Below, in pieces: positions 36,616 through 45,606 of a stretch of DNA of 59,949 nt. Source of the stretch: Actinomyces provencensis. Lineage in GTDB: Bacteria; Actinomycetota; Actinomycetes; Actinomycetales; Actinomycetaceae. The stretch is from contig NZ_LT700212.1 of assembly GCF_900155435.1 (NCBI RefSeq), positions 3,195,628 through 3,255,576 of the forward strand, read 5' to 3'. The notes beneath the pieces were generated by a model. The model was not told the origin of the DNA, made no database searches, and saw only the letters and a list, made by a program, of their open reading frames with translations. Each line of letters starts with the position of its first letter. Position 1 is the stretch's first letter. The position numbers and the translations under genes were made by a program.

Positions 36616-38972
36616 GCAGCGAGTTCGACATCATCACCCTGAGGGGCCTGACCGCACGCGGCCAGCACGGCGTCTTCCCCTTCGAGCGCGAGGGCACCCA
36701 ACCCTTCAGCGTGGACGTCGCCCTGTGGGTGGACACCCGTCCCGCGGCCGCCGCCGACGACATCGACCTCACCGTGTCCTACGCCGACATCGCCGAGGAG
36801 GCCGTGGCGGTGCTCACCGGCCCCTCCGTGTACCTCCTGGAGACCCTGGCCTCCCGCGTCGCGGACGTCGCCCTGGCCCACCCCCGGGTCGAGGGCGTGG
36901 AGGTGACGGTCCACAAACCCATGGCGCCCCTGCGCCAGCAGTTCTCCGACGTCTCGGTGACGATCCGGCGCGGTGCAGCGGCGGGTGTGAGCGGTCCGGA
37001 CGTCACCGGGGACCTCCCCGTGGTGCGCGACGGCGACGAGGGCGGTACCGGCGCCGGTGTGCCCGGGAGCGGTGACGCCACACCCGCTCGCGCGGGGGCA
37101 GCGGGACCCACGTCCGGGGAGGCGACCGCGGGCACGGAGGATGCCGGTGATGCCGTTCCCGGTGGACCCGCTCCGCTCCCGCCGCGACGCGTCCGGGAGG
37201 TCGCCGGGTCCGGTGGGGTCGACCGTTCGTCGTGGCGCGACGTCGTCCTGGCCCTGGGTGGCAACCTCGGGGACGTCCCCACGACGCTGGCCCACGCCGT
37301 GGCGGAACTCGTGGACCTGGACGTCGTGCAGGTGCTGGACGTGTCCCCCCTGGTGCGCACACGTGCGGTCCTGGCACCCGACCAGGACCCCCAACCCGAC
37401 TACTGGAACGCCGTCGTCCTCGCACGCACCGGCCTGGGGCCGGAGGAGCTGCTCGCGGCGACCACCGCCATCGAGACCAGTCTGGGCCGGGTCCGCCACG
37501 AGCACTGGGGTGCCCGTACCCTCGACATCGACATCGTCCAGTACGCGGGCGTCACCTCGGAGGATCCCCGACTGACCCTCCCCCATCCCCGGGCGTGGGA
37601 GCGTGCCTTCGTCCTGGTCCCGTGGGAACTGGTGGACCCCGGCGCAGTCCTGGAGGGTGTCGGGTCCGTGGCGGACCTGGCACGGGGGGCACACGACCGC
37701 AGTGGTGTCCTCGATGCCGTCTCGGACTGGTTGGAGGAGCCCGGTTCGGTGACCGCGGAGTCCGACGAGGTGCTGGCCCAGCGTGACTCCGCGTCCGTCA
37801 TCCAGACCCCTGCGGGCGGGTCGGTGGTCGTGGCGACGGAGTCCCGTCCACAGGCCGGTCCCAGTCGCCTGGACCTGGTGCCCGAGGCCTCACGGGCGGG
37901 GCTGCGACCCTCGGAGACCGGTGAGGACTACCTGTGGCACCGCCTGTGGGAGCAGTGGGAGGGTGCCACCCAGCCCCACCCCGAGCAGGCATCCGGCGAC
38001 CGGACGTCGCCGGAGGCGCTGGCGGGGGGGCGTGGGCAGTCGGCGCCCGCTGCGCCCTCCACGGACACCCGGCCCGGGGGGCGGACACCGGATGCCGCCG
38101 TCCCGCAGGCGGGACCGGCACGGACACACGGCGCTCCCGGCGTCGACCCGGCTGCGGGTGAACGCCCGGGCGACACGTTCCCGTCAGGGGATGTGCGCGA
38201 CACGGCTGCGCCGGCGGCGCCCGCACCGGGGACTCGCCGGTCGACAGACCCTGAGCCGGCTCACCGGACTGCTGACGGGACCACGTCGGCCCCGGCGGAT
38301 GCCGCTGGTGGCGCGGATTCCGGAGACACCAGGGACGCAGGGAGCAGTGCGGGGAGCCCCCGGGTGCCTTCCTCGTCCACACAGCCGACCCGACGCCGGG
38401 CGGGGATGTGGGTACCCCTGCGGGGGAACACCGACCACTCCCGGACAGGCGGCTCCGCAGATCCCGCCGCTGCCGCTGCGGGGCGGGGGTCCGCTGCGGG
38501 CTCCGGTCACCCGGCACCCGCCCGGAGGACTCCGGCGCTGCCCGACTGGGACTTCATCACCGGTGAGAGTGTGCGGATCGTCGACGACGCCGCCGACCTG
38601 CGTCCAGCCGATCCCCACCCCGGCGGGGGCGACGAGGACGCGGGTCAGGACAGCCCACACGAGGACCCGGAGGAGTCCGGTACCGCGCCGACCGTGCCCC
38701 CCACCGGGGGCGACGGGCGGTCCTCCGCTGCCGCGTCCCCGGGGGACCCGGACGAGCAGACCACAGCCCGCAGTGGGGACGGGGCCGGGGAGCACCCCCG
38801 CCCCCGTCGGTCGATCCTCAGGGTGGACTTGCCGCCGGGCACACCCGAAGGGCCACTGGAGGAGGACGAGCGGACCCGGACCTCCATCCTGCGGGGGATC
38901 ACGGTCCGTCCCACCGTCACCGGACAACTCCCCGTGCGGCGCCATCCCCGTCACGAGGACGGTCAGGCGTGA
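36612..38972 (+). CDS. folBK: Bifunctional dihydroneopterin aldolase/HPPK (FolB-FolK) with long disordered tail
   Basis: A 786-residue fusion. Residues 1-120 are FolB (ITLRGLTARGQHGVFPFEREGTQPFSVDV... TVHKPMAPLRQQFSDVSVTI). A Gly/Ala-rich linker of about 85 residues follows. Residues about 210-350 are FolK (VLALGGNLGD, HWGARTLDIDIVQY, LPHPRAWERAFVLVPW). The remaining 400 residues are Pro/Gly/Ala/Thr/Asp-rich, with islands such as ETGEDYLWHRLWEQWEG and a C-terminal pair RRSILRVDLPPG and RTSILRGITV. FolB and FolK catalyse consecutive steps before FolP. A tail longer than both enzymes together is unusual. GTG start overlaps the folP stop; its stop overlaps the DUF3180 gene. Confidence 0.93.
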   Translation: MSSEFDIITLRGLTARGQHGVFPFEREGTQPFSVDVALWVDTRPAAAADDIDLTVSYADIAEEAVAVLTGPSVYLLETLASRVADVALAHPRVEGVEVTVHKPMAPLRQQFSDVSVTIRRGAAAGVSGPDVTGDLPVVRDGDEGGTGAGVPGSGDATPARAGAAGPTSGEATAGTEDAGDAVPGGPAPLPPRRVREVAGSGGVDRSSWRDVVLALGGNLGDVPTTLAHAVAELVDLDVVQVLDVSPLVRTRAVLAPDQDPQPDYWNAVVLARTGLGPEELLAATTAIETSLGRVRHEHWGARTLDIDIVQYAGVTSEDPRLTLPHPRAWERAFVLVPWELVDPGAVLEGVGSVADLARGAHDRSGVLDAVSDWLEEPGSVTAESDEVLAQRDSASVIQTPAGGSVVVATESRPQAGPSRLDLVPEASRAGLRPSETGEDYLWHRLWEQWEGATQPHPEQASGDRTSPEALAGGRGQSAPAAPSTDTRPGGRTPDAAVPQAGPARTHGAPGVDPAAGERPGDTFPSGDVRDTAAPAAPAPGTRRSTDPEPAHRTADGTTSAPADAAGGADSGDTRDAGSSAGSPRVPSSSTQPTRRRAGMWVPLRGNTDHSRTGGSADPAAAAAGRGSAAGSGHPAPARRTPALPDWDFITGESVRIVDDAADLRPADPHPGGGDEDAGQDSPHEDPEESGTAPTVPPTGGDGRSSAAASPGDPDEQTTARSGDGAGEHPRPRRSILRVDLPPGTPEGPLEEDERTRTSILRGITVRPTVTGQLPVRRHPRHEDGQA

Positions 38973-39451
38973 GACCCCTGTCGGTCGTCCACCTCGTGGT
39001 CGCCGCGGTGCTGTCTGCAGCCTTGGCGGCGCTGGGAAGTCTCGTCTCCGTGGGTCTCGGTCACGGCCCCGCCCTCGTCACGCCGTACCTGGCGATCGTC
39101 TACGCGGTCCTGGCGCTCCTCCTCTTCGCCTCGGGACGGGCCGTGCTGCGCATGCGTGAACACAAGCGCACGTGGATGACCCCGATCCTCGCCCTGCGCA
39201 CGGCAGTGGCTGCGCGGGCAGCCGCCTGGGTCGGGGCATTGTCAGTGGGCGTCCTCGGCGGCATCGCGGCTGTCGGGTCGACACGACTGGAGGCCGCCGC
39301 CATGTCCTCCTCGGCGACGGGAGCGGGGATCTCCGCGCTGGCATCCGTCGTCCTCACCGTGACAGCAGTCGTGGTCGAGCGCTGGTGCACCATCGACACC
39401 GATGGACCCAACGAGGACGGGAGGGACGTCACGGCAGGCTCTCCCGCATGA
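38969..39451 (+). CDS. DUF3180 membrane protein
   Basis: A 160-residue protein with four hydrophobic segments (about residues 5-25, 38-58, 78-100, 118-137), matching the actinobacterial DUF3180 family, which typically lies right after folK. The central conserved part is LRTAVAARAAAWVGALSVGVLGG. Function is unknown. GTG 38969 overlaps the folBK stop. The 24 C-terminal residues are polar and cytoplasmic in a four-helix model. Confidence 0.8.
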   Translation: MRPLSVVHLVVAAVLSAALAALGSLVSVGLGHGPALVTPYLAIVYAVLALLLFASGRAVLRMREHKRTWMTPILALRTAVAARAAAWVGALSVGVLGGIAAVGSTRLEAAAMSSSATGAGISALASVVLTVTAVVVERWCTIDTDGPNEDGRDVTAGSPA

Positions 39452-39487
39452 CCGGCGTGGGACCGGGGCCGGTGACCCGCCAGGACC

Positions 39488-39493
39488 TAGCGT
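39488..39493 (+). promoter_or_regulatory. -10 element of a leaderless promoter
   Basis: TAGCGT ends 7 nt before ATG 39501, favouring that start over the downstream GTG 39528. Confidence 0.45.
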
Positions 39494-39500
39494 CGGGGTC

Positions 39501-40229
39501 ATGGCAGCGGGACGGGGGAGCGGAACTGTGACACCGAAGGGATCCGGGCGGCGTGGTGGCTCCCGCACGGGAGCTCGACCCCCGGTCAACCTGTGGCCGC
39601 GTCGCATCATCACGGGACTGGCGCTCCTCGTGGTCCTGGGGCTGTTGGTGGTCGGTCTGGTCCACCTGGTGGGCGCGGTGACCTCCTCCGCGACGTCCCG
39701 GACCGGCGCTGCGCAGTCGGGCGGGACGCAGTCGGGGAGCGGACAGTCGGGTTCGGCGCACCCGGGCGGGGGAGCCTCCGACCCGACCGACCTCACCGAT
39801 GACGACGGCTCCTCACCCGTGCTGATCAAGGCCTGCACCGCCCAGGACATGACGGTCGGCGTCGAGGTCCAGGGGTCTCCCACGGTCGGGTCCGGGGCCA
39901 CGTTCGGGATCACGCTGCAGGGTCCCTCCGACCAGCAGTGCTCGACCTCATTCGGGCGTGTGACCATCCGTGTGCTCAGTGGTGACCAGACCCTCTACGA
40001 CTCGGCCGACTGTGCTGATCGGCAGTCGGGGGAGTCCCCGCTCCTGTTCTCCCCGGGGCAGGAGTGGTCGGGGACCCTGTCCTGGGACGGACGGACCTAC
40101 GACGGGTGCACCCCCGTCGACACGGACGGCGACGGGGAGGCACAGGTCGCGGGATCCGGGACGTACCGGGTGAAGGCCTTCCTCGACGGTGAGATCCTGG
40201 GGAAGGAAGTCGTCTTCGAGGTCAGGTGA
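39501..40229 (+). CDS. Membrane-anchored extracellular protein of unknown function
   Basis: A 242-residue protein with a basic cytoplasmic N-terminus, one TM segment at about residues 33-55 (IITGLALLVVLGLLVVGLVHLVGAV), a Ser/Gly/Gln-rich stalk with SGGTQSGSGQSGS repeats, and a soluble C-terminal domain of about 120 residues. That domain has four Cys (KACTAQD, QQCSTS, ADCADR, DGCTP) that likely form disulfides, and looks all-beta (Ig-like). The ATG is preceded by TAGCGT 7 nt upstream; GTG 39528 with GGGGGAG in front is an alternative start. No catalytic motif is visible. It ends 56 nt from the convergent disA gene. Confidence 0.7.
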   Translation: MAAGRGSGTVTPKGSGRRGGSRTGARPPVNLWPRRIITGLALLVVLGLLVVGLVHLVGAVTSSATSRTGAAQSGGTQSGSGQSGSAHPGGGASDPTDLTDDDGSSPVLIKACTAQDMTVGVEVQGSPTVGSGATFGITLQGPSDQQCSTSFGRVTIRVLSGDQTLYDSADCADRQSGESPLLFSPGQEWSGTLSWDGRTYDGCTPVDTDGDGEAQVAGSGTYRVKAFLDGEILGKEVVFEVR

Positions 40230-40285
40230 GGGGCGCGGTGCGGACGAGTACCCGGTCCCGGGGTCCCCTCAGCGCAGGTGCGGAG

Positions 40286-41356
40286 TCACCAACCGACCAT
40301 GCCCGAGGCCGCCATGGCGTGCTGGCGCTCCAGGTTCTCCTGGATGAGCTTGGCCCGGTAGGGTCCGATGCCCTCGACCGACTGGAGATCCTCGACACTG
40401 GCCTCGCGCAGTTCGGAGAGCGTCGTCCAGTTCTCGGCGATGAGCTTGATGACGTTCCACGGCAGGCGGGGGACCAGGGACAGCGCGCGGATGCCACGCG
40501 GCTGGACCACCCGGTCCAGGTCGGCGACGTCGAAGACCCCCAGTCCCAGGACATTGGCGATCGCCGAGAGGTCCACGAGCCTGTCCCCGCCCAGGTCGGA
40601 GAGGTGCGACTCGGCGGCAGCGATCGCGGAGGGGTCACGGATGTAGTCGCGCAGGACCAGGGCCCTCTCCGAGGCGGACCCGCGCACGAGGTCGTCCACC
40701 TGCAGGGCCAGCAGTCGTCCGTCGGAGCCGAGCTCCTCCAGGTAGCCGTTGATCTCGGAGGTGATGCGCCGGATCATCTCCATGCGCTGCATGACGGTGG
40801 CCACGTCCCTGATGGTGGCGGAGTCTCGCATCTCGAGGACGGTGAGGGTCTGGAGGACCTCGTCGAGGCGTTGGCTGTAGCGGTCCAGGGTGTCCACGGC
40901 GAGGTTCGCGCGCGAGAGCAGCGCCTCCGGCTCCTCGACCGTGTGGTGGAGCTCGCCGACGTAGATGGAGATCAGGCGCATCGAGGCGGACAGGGAGAGG
41001 ACGGGCAGCCCGGTGTGGCGCGCGGTGCGCTGGGCGGTGCGGTGGCGCATGCCGGACTCGTCGGTGGGGATGGTCGGGTCCGGCAGCAACTGGACATTGG
41101 CCCGGCGGATGCGCCAGTTGTCGGTGTCCAGGACCACCGCGCCGTCCATCTTGCACAGTTCACGCAGGCGGGAGGCGGAGAACTCCACGTCCAGCTCGAA
41201 GCCACCCGAGCAGATGTCGAGGACCTCCTGGGAGTAGCCGAGCACCACCAGGGCTCCGGTGTGGGAGCGCTGGATGCGCTCCAGGCCCTCGCGCAGTGCG
41301 GTCCCGGGCGCGATCGCCTGGAGGGCCGAGCGCAGGGTCGCCGCATCTGAACCCAT
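40286..41356 (-). CDS. disA: DNA integrity scanning protein, diadenylate cyclase
   Basis: A 356-residue protein making c-di-AMP from two ATP and scanning DNA. The DAC domain has DGA (71-73, in KMDGAVVLDTD) and RHR (104-106, in GMRHRTAQR), the two catalytic motifs. A helical linker follows. The C-terminal HhH DNA-binding region reads LREASVEDLQSVEGIGPYRAKLIQENL. All catalytic residues are present, so it should be active. It lies 45 nt downstream of radA on the same strand, the usual pairing; RadA is known to influence DisA activity in other bacteria. A TAGAAT (complement of 41398-41403) could give it a separate promoter with a short leader. Confidence 0.96.
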   Translation of the reverse strand: MGSDAATLRSALQAIAPGTALREGLERIQRSHTGALVVLGYSQEVLDICSGGFELDVEFSASRLRELCKMDGAVVLDTDNWRIRRANVQLLPDPTIPTDESGMRHRTAQRTARHTGLPVLSLSASMRLISIYVGELHHTVEEPEALLSRANLAVDTLDRYSQRLDEVLQTLTVLEMRDSATIRDVATVMQRMEMIRRITSEINGYLEELGSDGRLLALQVDDLVRGSASERALVLRDYIRDPSAIAAAESHLSDLGGDRLVDLSAIANVLGLGVFDVADLDRVVQPRGIRALSLVPRLPWNVIKLIAENWTTLSELREASVEDLQSVEGIGPYRAKLIQENLERQHAMAASGMVGW

Positions 41357-41401
41357 GGTGTCCGTCCGCCTTCCGACGCCGCCAGTGCTGACGACCCGAT
41401 T

Positions 41402-42778
41402 CTACGGCAGGGCGAACTCCAGGGCCGTCGCGAGGTCGGACACGGGACGCACGTACATCCCCTCGATCTTGTGGAGGTCCTCCAGGCCCTGTTCGGGCAC
41501 GAGGGCCACGGTGAACCCGAGGCGCGCAGCCTCCTGGAGGCGACGCTGCACACCCACGCAGGACCGCAGTTCCCCCGTCAGTCCCACCTCGCCGATGGCG
41601 ACCAGGCCCGAGCGCGCGGGTGTCCCGCTGGTGGCGGAGACGACCGCGATCGCGCTGGCGAGATCGACGGCGGGCTCCACGGCACGCGCCCCGCCCACCG
41701 TGGAGACGTACACGTCCAGGGCCGAGGTGTCGCGTCCCAGGCGTGCCTGGAGGACCGCCAGCACCATGGCGGTGCGTGAGTGGTCCACACCGGACGTGGT
41801 GCGCCGGGGTGAGCCGCCACCCGGTGAAGCGGCGACCAGTGCCTGGACCTCGGTGGGCATGGGGCGGCGTCCTTCCAGCGAGACGGTGACGCAGGAGCCG
41901 GGCACGTCGCTGCTGGTCCGGGACAGGAACAGTCCCGAGGGATCGGGCAGACCCCGGATGCCGTTGTCCGTGAGTTCGAAGCACCCGACCTCGTCGGTGG
42001 GGCCGTACCTGTTCTTCACCGCGCGCAGCAGACGCAGGCGGGAATGACGATCGCCCTCGAACTGGCACACGACGTCGACCAGGTGCTCCAGCACGCGTGG
42101 ACCCGCGATCCCGCCGTCCTTCGTGACGTGTCCGACCAGGAGGACGGGCAGGTCCCGTTCCTTGGCGACCCGGATGAGGCCGGCCGCGACGGCCCGGACC
42201 TGCGCGACACCACCCGCACCGCCCTCCACCCGGGAGGACTGGATCGTCTGGACGGAGTCGACCACCAAAAGGGAGGGTGAGGTCTCCTCGACGTGGCCGA
42301 GGATGGTCCCCAGGTCGTTGTCGTCGGCGAGCAGCAGGGACTCGTCGACGGCTCCGATGCGTTCGGCACGTCCCTTGATCTGGGCGGAGGACTCCTCGCC
42401 GGTCACGTAGAGGACGGGTCCGGGGCGATGCGACTCGCGCGCGGAACGTGCTGCGCGGGCGGCGACGTCCAGCAGGAGGGTGGACTTGCCGACACCCGGC
42501 TCCCCGGCCAGCAGCACGACGGCGCCGGGGACGATCCCACCTCCCAGGACCCGGTCGAGCTCCCCGACCCCGGTGGGTCGGGAGTGCGCCGTGCGCGAGT
42601 CCACCTCCACGATGGGGACGGCGGGCCGACGCGGCCTGGTTGCCGCGGGTACGCCGGTGGGGGAGGCGCCGAGCTCCTCCAGCGTGCCCCACGCCCGGCA
42701 CTCGCGGCACTGCCCGACCCACTTGGGGGACGTCCACCCGCACTCCGTGCACCGGTACGTCGCCTTGTCCTTCGCCAT
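41402..42778 (-). CDS. radA: DNA repair protein RadA
   Basis: A 458-residue RecA-like helicase aiding branch migration in recombination. The N-terminal zinc finger has Cys10, Cys13, Cys24 and Cys27 (YRCTECGWTSPKWVGQCREC). Walker A is GEPGVGKST, the RadA-specific KNRYG motif is in RAVKNRYGPTDEVG, and the C-terminal Lon-like domain is present (SGLVAIGEVGLTGELR). TACGGT lies 7 nt upstream of the ATG, suggesting a leaderless transcript covering radA and disA. Confidence 0.96.
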   Translation of the reverse strand: MAKDKATYRCTECGWTSPKWVGQCRECRAWGTLEELGASPTGVPAATRPRRPAVPIVEVDSRTAHSRPTGVGELDRVLGGGIVPGAVVLLAGEPGVGKSTLLLDVAARAARSARESHRPGPVLYVTGEESSAQIKGRAERIGAVDESLLLADDNDLGTILGHVEETSPSLLVVDSVQTIQSSRVEGGAGGVAQVRAVAAGLIRVAKERDLPVLLVGHVTKDGGIAGPRVLEHLVDVVCQFEGDRHSRLRLLRAVKNRYGPTDEVGCFELTDNGIRGLPDPSGLFLSRTSSDVPGSCVTVSLEGRRPMPTEVQALVAASPGGGSPRRTTSGVDHSRTAMVLAVLQARLGRDTSALDVYVSTVGGARAVEPAVDLASAIAVVSATSGTPARSGLVAIGEVGLTGELRSCVGVQRRLQEAARLGFTVALVPEQGLEDLHKIEGMYVRPVSDLATALEFALP

Positions 42779-42785
42779 GGCGCAC

Positions 42786-42791
42786 ACCGTA
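42786..42791 (-). promoter_or_regulatory. -10 element of a leaderless promoter
   Basis: TACGGT on the minus strand ends 7 nt before ATG 42778 of radA. Confidence 0.45.
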
Positions 42792-42834
42792 CCCGTCGGC
42801 ACGTGCAGCTGCGCGTGCCGCAGGGGCAGGCGGC

Positions 42835-43503
42835 TCAGGGCCTGTTCGCGAAGTGCTCCAGGAGCATGGCGTCCCCGGAGACGATGATGATGTCCTCGGG
42901 GTTGATGCGCGTGTGTGAGTCCGCGTACTCGAAGGGCTTGCCCGGACGCAGGATCCCCAGCAGGTTCACACCGTAGCGGGCACGCAGGTCCAGCTCCCCC
43001 ACGGTGAAACCCTGGACCTCCTTGGGTGGGCGCAACTTCATGATGGCGAAGCCCTGCTTGTCCATCTCGATGTAGTCCAGCATCCGCCCGCCCACCAGGT
43101 GTGCGGTGCGCTGGCCGGCGTCGAACTCCGGGTAGACCACGTGGTGGGCTCCGATGCGCTTGAGGATGCGTCCGTGCTCGCGCGAGATCGCCTTGGCCCA
43201 GATCGAGGGGATCCCGATGTCCACGAGGTTCGCGGTGATGAGGACCGAGGCCTCCAGGGAGGATCCGATGCCGACCACGGCGGAGGCGAACTCGCGGGCC
43301 CCCAACTGCTCCAGCGCCTCGGCGTTGGAGGCGTCGGCCTCCACCAGGGGGATGCGCCCGGCGAACTGCTGGACGCGACGCGCATCCTTCTCCACGCCCA
43401 GGATCTCGTGTCCGAGGCGGTCGAGGGTCGCTGCCACGGCGGACCCGAAACGACCCAGTCCGATGACGAGCGTGCCCGAGGCCTGGGCCTTGTCTTCTGC
43501 CAT
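42835..43503 (-). CDS. ktrA: K+ uptake regulatory subunit (KtrA/TrkA, RCK domains)
   Basis: A 222-residue cytoplasmic gating subunit. The RCK_N (NAD(P)-binding Rossmann) domain starts with VIGLGRFGSAVAATL and acidic VEKD. RCK_C spans about residues 140-222 (VQGFTVGELDLRARYGVNLLGI... IIIVSGDAMLLEHF). In many Gram-positive bacteria RCK_C domains of Ktr proteins bind c-di-AMP, which inhibits K+ uptake. GAGAAT lies 6 nt before the ATG. It is 44 nt downstream of the membrane subunit gene, forming a complete Ktr system, and is followed by the radA-disA pair on the same strand. Confidence 0.93.
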   Translation of the reverse strand: MAEDKAQASGTLVIGLGRFGSAVAATLDRLGHEILGVEKDARRVQQFAGRIPLVEADASNAEALEQLGAREFASAVVGIGSSLEASVLITANLVDIGIPSIWAKAISREHGRILKRIGAHHVVYPEFDAGQRTAHLVGGRMLDYIEMDKQGFAIMKLRPPKEVQGFTVGELDLRARYGVNLLGILRPGKPFEYADSHTRINPEDIIIVSGDAMLLEHFANRP

Positions 43504-43509
43504 GACGCC

Positions 43510-43515
43510 ATTCTC
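43510..43515 (-). promoter_or_regulatory. -10 element of a leaderless promoter
   Basis: GAGAAT on the minus strand ends 6 nt before ATG 43503 of ktrA, within the ktrB-ktrA gap. Confidence 0.4.
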
Positions 43516-43547
43516 CCACGCACGCGAACAGCCCCGGCGCGGGCGGC

Positions 43548-45041
43548 TCAGCCGATGATCGGGCGTTCCTCCGGCATACGGATGACGCGGCGACGCTCGC
43601 GCAGGGCCAGGGCGGCTGCCACCGTCATCGTGCCGGTGCGCCCGGCGTACATGAGGACCGCGAGCACGTACTTCGCGGCCGCAGGGAGTGTGGGGGTGAT
43701 GCCGGTGGAGAGCCCGACGGTGGCGAAGGCGGAGATGGTCTCGAAGAGGATGACGTCCAGGCTCAGGTCGGTCAGTGTCAGCAGCAGAACCACCGAGACA
43801 CACACCATCGACACGCCGATCAGTGTCACCGCCACGGCCAGGCGGACGACGTTGATGGGGATGCGTCTCCCGAAGGCCTCGAGGTCACGGTCACCGCGTG
43901 CCTCCGCCAGCACCGCCAGCATGAGGACCGCGAAGGTGGTCACCTTGATGCCGCCGGCCGTGGAGGCGGAGCCGCCGCCGATGAGCATGAGGATGTCCTG
44001 GACGAAGTGCGTCTGGGAGCGCATCTGGGACACGTCCAGGGCCGAGAGCCCCGAGGAACGGGTGTTGACGCCGGCCAGGAGGATGTTGAGGAGCTTGGAG
44101 CCGACGTCCAGGTCACCCAGCGTGTCGGGATTGGTCCACTCGGTGAGGGCCAGCAGGAGGGACCCCACGACGGCCAGCACCCCGTACGTGGACAGCGTGA
44201 GCTTGGTGTGCAGCGTCCAGCGACGGGGTGTGCGCCAGCGTTCGGCGATGTCGGTGACGACGGGGAAGCCGATCGCGCCGACCACGGTGCCCAGGGCAAT
44301 GGGCCCCAGCATCCACCAGTCCCCGACGTGGGGGGTGAGGCCGCCCTCCAGGATGACGAAGCCGGCGTTGTTGAACACGGAGATCGCCATGAACAGGGCG
44401 TGCCAGGTCGCCTCGGGCACCGAGTCGCCCAGGGAGACGAAGCGGGGCAGGAAGACGAGGAAGAGGACGCCCTCGGCGATGAGCGAGGTCCCGATGACGG
44501 CGCGCAGCAGGGTTCCCACACGGCCCAGGCCACTGGACTTGGTCTCCGCGGCGGCGAGCATGCGTTGGGTGAGCCCCAGGTGGCGCGACACAGCGAGTCC
44601 GAGCACCGAGGCGAGGGTCATGACCCCCAGTCCTCCCACGGCGATGCCCAAGGCGATGACTCCCTGGCCGAAGACGGACCAGTGGGTCGCTGTGTCCACG
44701 GTGGTCAGTCCCGTCACGCAGACTGCCGAGACCGCGGTGAAGAACACGTCGACGAAGGCGACCGGATCGTCCTCGGCTGCGGCGAAGGGCAGGCTGAGCA
44801 GGGCGATGACGGCGATGATGATGATGGTGAAGACAGCGAGCGCGAGCCGTGCCGGAGAGTTGCGCGCCTGCCGGTCGACCCACTCCCGCAGTCGCTCCGA
44901 ACGTGTCTTGCGCAACAGGGAGGAGGCGCGTCCCTCCACGGGGCGGACCAGCGCGGTCCCGGGGCTCGGGGCCAGTGGGTCCGCGGCATCCAGGGGGAGT
45001 GGGGGTCGACGGGGGCGGGGTTGGCGGCCGAAGAGTGCCAC
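43548..45041 (-). CDS. ktrB: K+ transporter membrane subunit (KtrB/TrkH family)
   Basis: A 497-residue protein with four M1-P-M2 repeats. The four selectivity-filter-like segments are SAVCVTGLTT, FNNAGFVI, NTRSSGLSALD and FATVGLSTGI, each with the conserved Gly. The N-terminal 55 residues are Pro/Arg-rich and cytoplasmic. GTG (complement of 45039-45041) is chosen because AGGTGAG precedes it. It imports K+ coupled to Na+ or H+ and needs the RCK subunit encoded just downstream. Confidence 0.93.
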   Translation of the reverse strand: MALFGRQPRPRRPPLPLDAADPLAPSPGTALVRPVEGRASSLLRKTRSERLREWVDRQARNSPARLALAVFTIIIIAVIALLSLPFAAAEDDPVAFVDVFFTAVSAVCVTGLTTVDTATHWSVFGQGVIALGIAVGGLGVMTLASVLGLAVSRHLGLTQRMLAAAETKSSGLGRVGTLLRAVIGTSLIAEGVLFLVFLPRFVSLGDSVPEATWHALFMAISVFNNAGFVILEGGLTPHVGDWWMLGPIALGTVVGAIGFPVVTDIAERWRTPRRWTLHTKLTLSTYGVLAVVGSLLLALTEWTNPDTLGDLDVGSKLLNILLAGVNTRSSGLSALDVSQMRSQTHFVQDILMLIGGGSASTAGGIKVTTFAVLMLAVLAEARGDRDLEAFGRRIPINVVRLAVAVTLIGVSMVCVSVVLLLTLTDLSLDVILFETISAFATVGLSTGITPTLPAAAKYVLAVLMYAGRTGTMTVAAALALRERRRVIRMPEERPIIG

Positions 45042-45201
45042 GTGTCTCACCTGCCTCGGTCCGGGGATTGTCGGTGCACCGTGTGGGTGCCGTGTTGTCG
45101 CGGCGGTGCTCCACGGGGATGCGCAGGGGCGCCGAACTGCACCCATGCTAGGCGTTGGGCCTCCGGATTCCCGCCAAGTGGCCCCATGGCGGAGTGGACA
45201 C

Positions 45202-45232
45202 TTGCCGCAGGTGCACAGGGAGGCCCTATCAT
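45202..45232 (+). promoter_or_regulatory. Promoter of bldC-like gene
   Basis: TTGCCG (45202-45207) and TATCAT (45227-45232), 19 bp apart, form a plausible sigma-70-type promoter with a leader of about 58 nt. Confidence 0.4.
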
Positions 45233-45296
45233 GGGTCGAGAGGCCCCTCAAGCGCAGGATCCGGGATCCGGCCGCCTCGTGCCCTGGGAGACGTCG

Positions 45297-45515
45297 ATGG
45301 ACCAGAAGTCCGCCCCCCGCTTCATGACAGTGGCTGAAGTGGCGGACCTCATGCGCGTGTCCAAGATGACGGTCTACCGACTCATCCACAGCGGTGAGAT
45401 GCCCGCGATCAGGGTCGGGAAGAGCTTCCGGGTGCCCGAGTCCGCCGTGCGCCAGCTCATCGATGCGGGCCTGTCGGAGTGGTCCGATGAACGCGCTGGG
45501 GGAATTGGCGGCTAG
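45297..45515 (+). CDS. BldC-like small helix-turn-helix DNA-binding protein
   Basis: A 72-residue protein consisting of one winged HTH of the MerR/excisionase type (MTVAEVADLMRVSKMTVYRLIHSGEMPAIRVGKSFRVPESAVRQLID). This matches actinobacterial BldC, a developmental regulator that binds DNA direct repeats cooperatively. ATG 45297 follows GGGAG with 6-nt spacing. The bS22 gene follows by 91 nt, an arrangement common in actinobacteria, so the two are probably cotranscribed. An excisionase is the alternative, but no integrase or phage gene is nearby. Confidence 0.85.
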   Translation: MDQKSAPRFMTVAEVADLMRVSKMTVYRLIHSGEMPAIRVGKSFRVPESAVRQLIDAGLSEWSDERAGGIGG

Positions 45516-45606
45516 GATGGGGTCGTTGTGCCCCCGCGGGCACGGACGAGTCAGACCGGCGGGCCGTCGCACCTGCCACTTCACCTGTTGACGAGGGAGG
45601 AACCCC

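Noticed and set aside
45297-45515. Phage excisionase
   Set aside because: The small HTH protein lies beside bS22, the usual BldC context, and no integrase, attachment site or phage gene is nearby.
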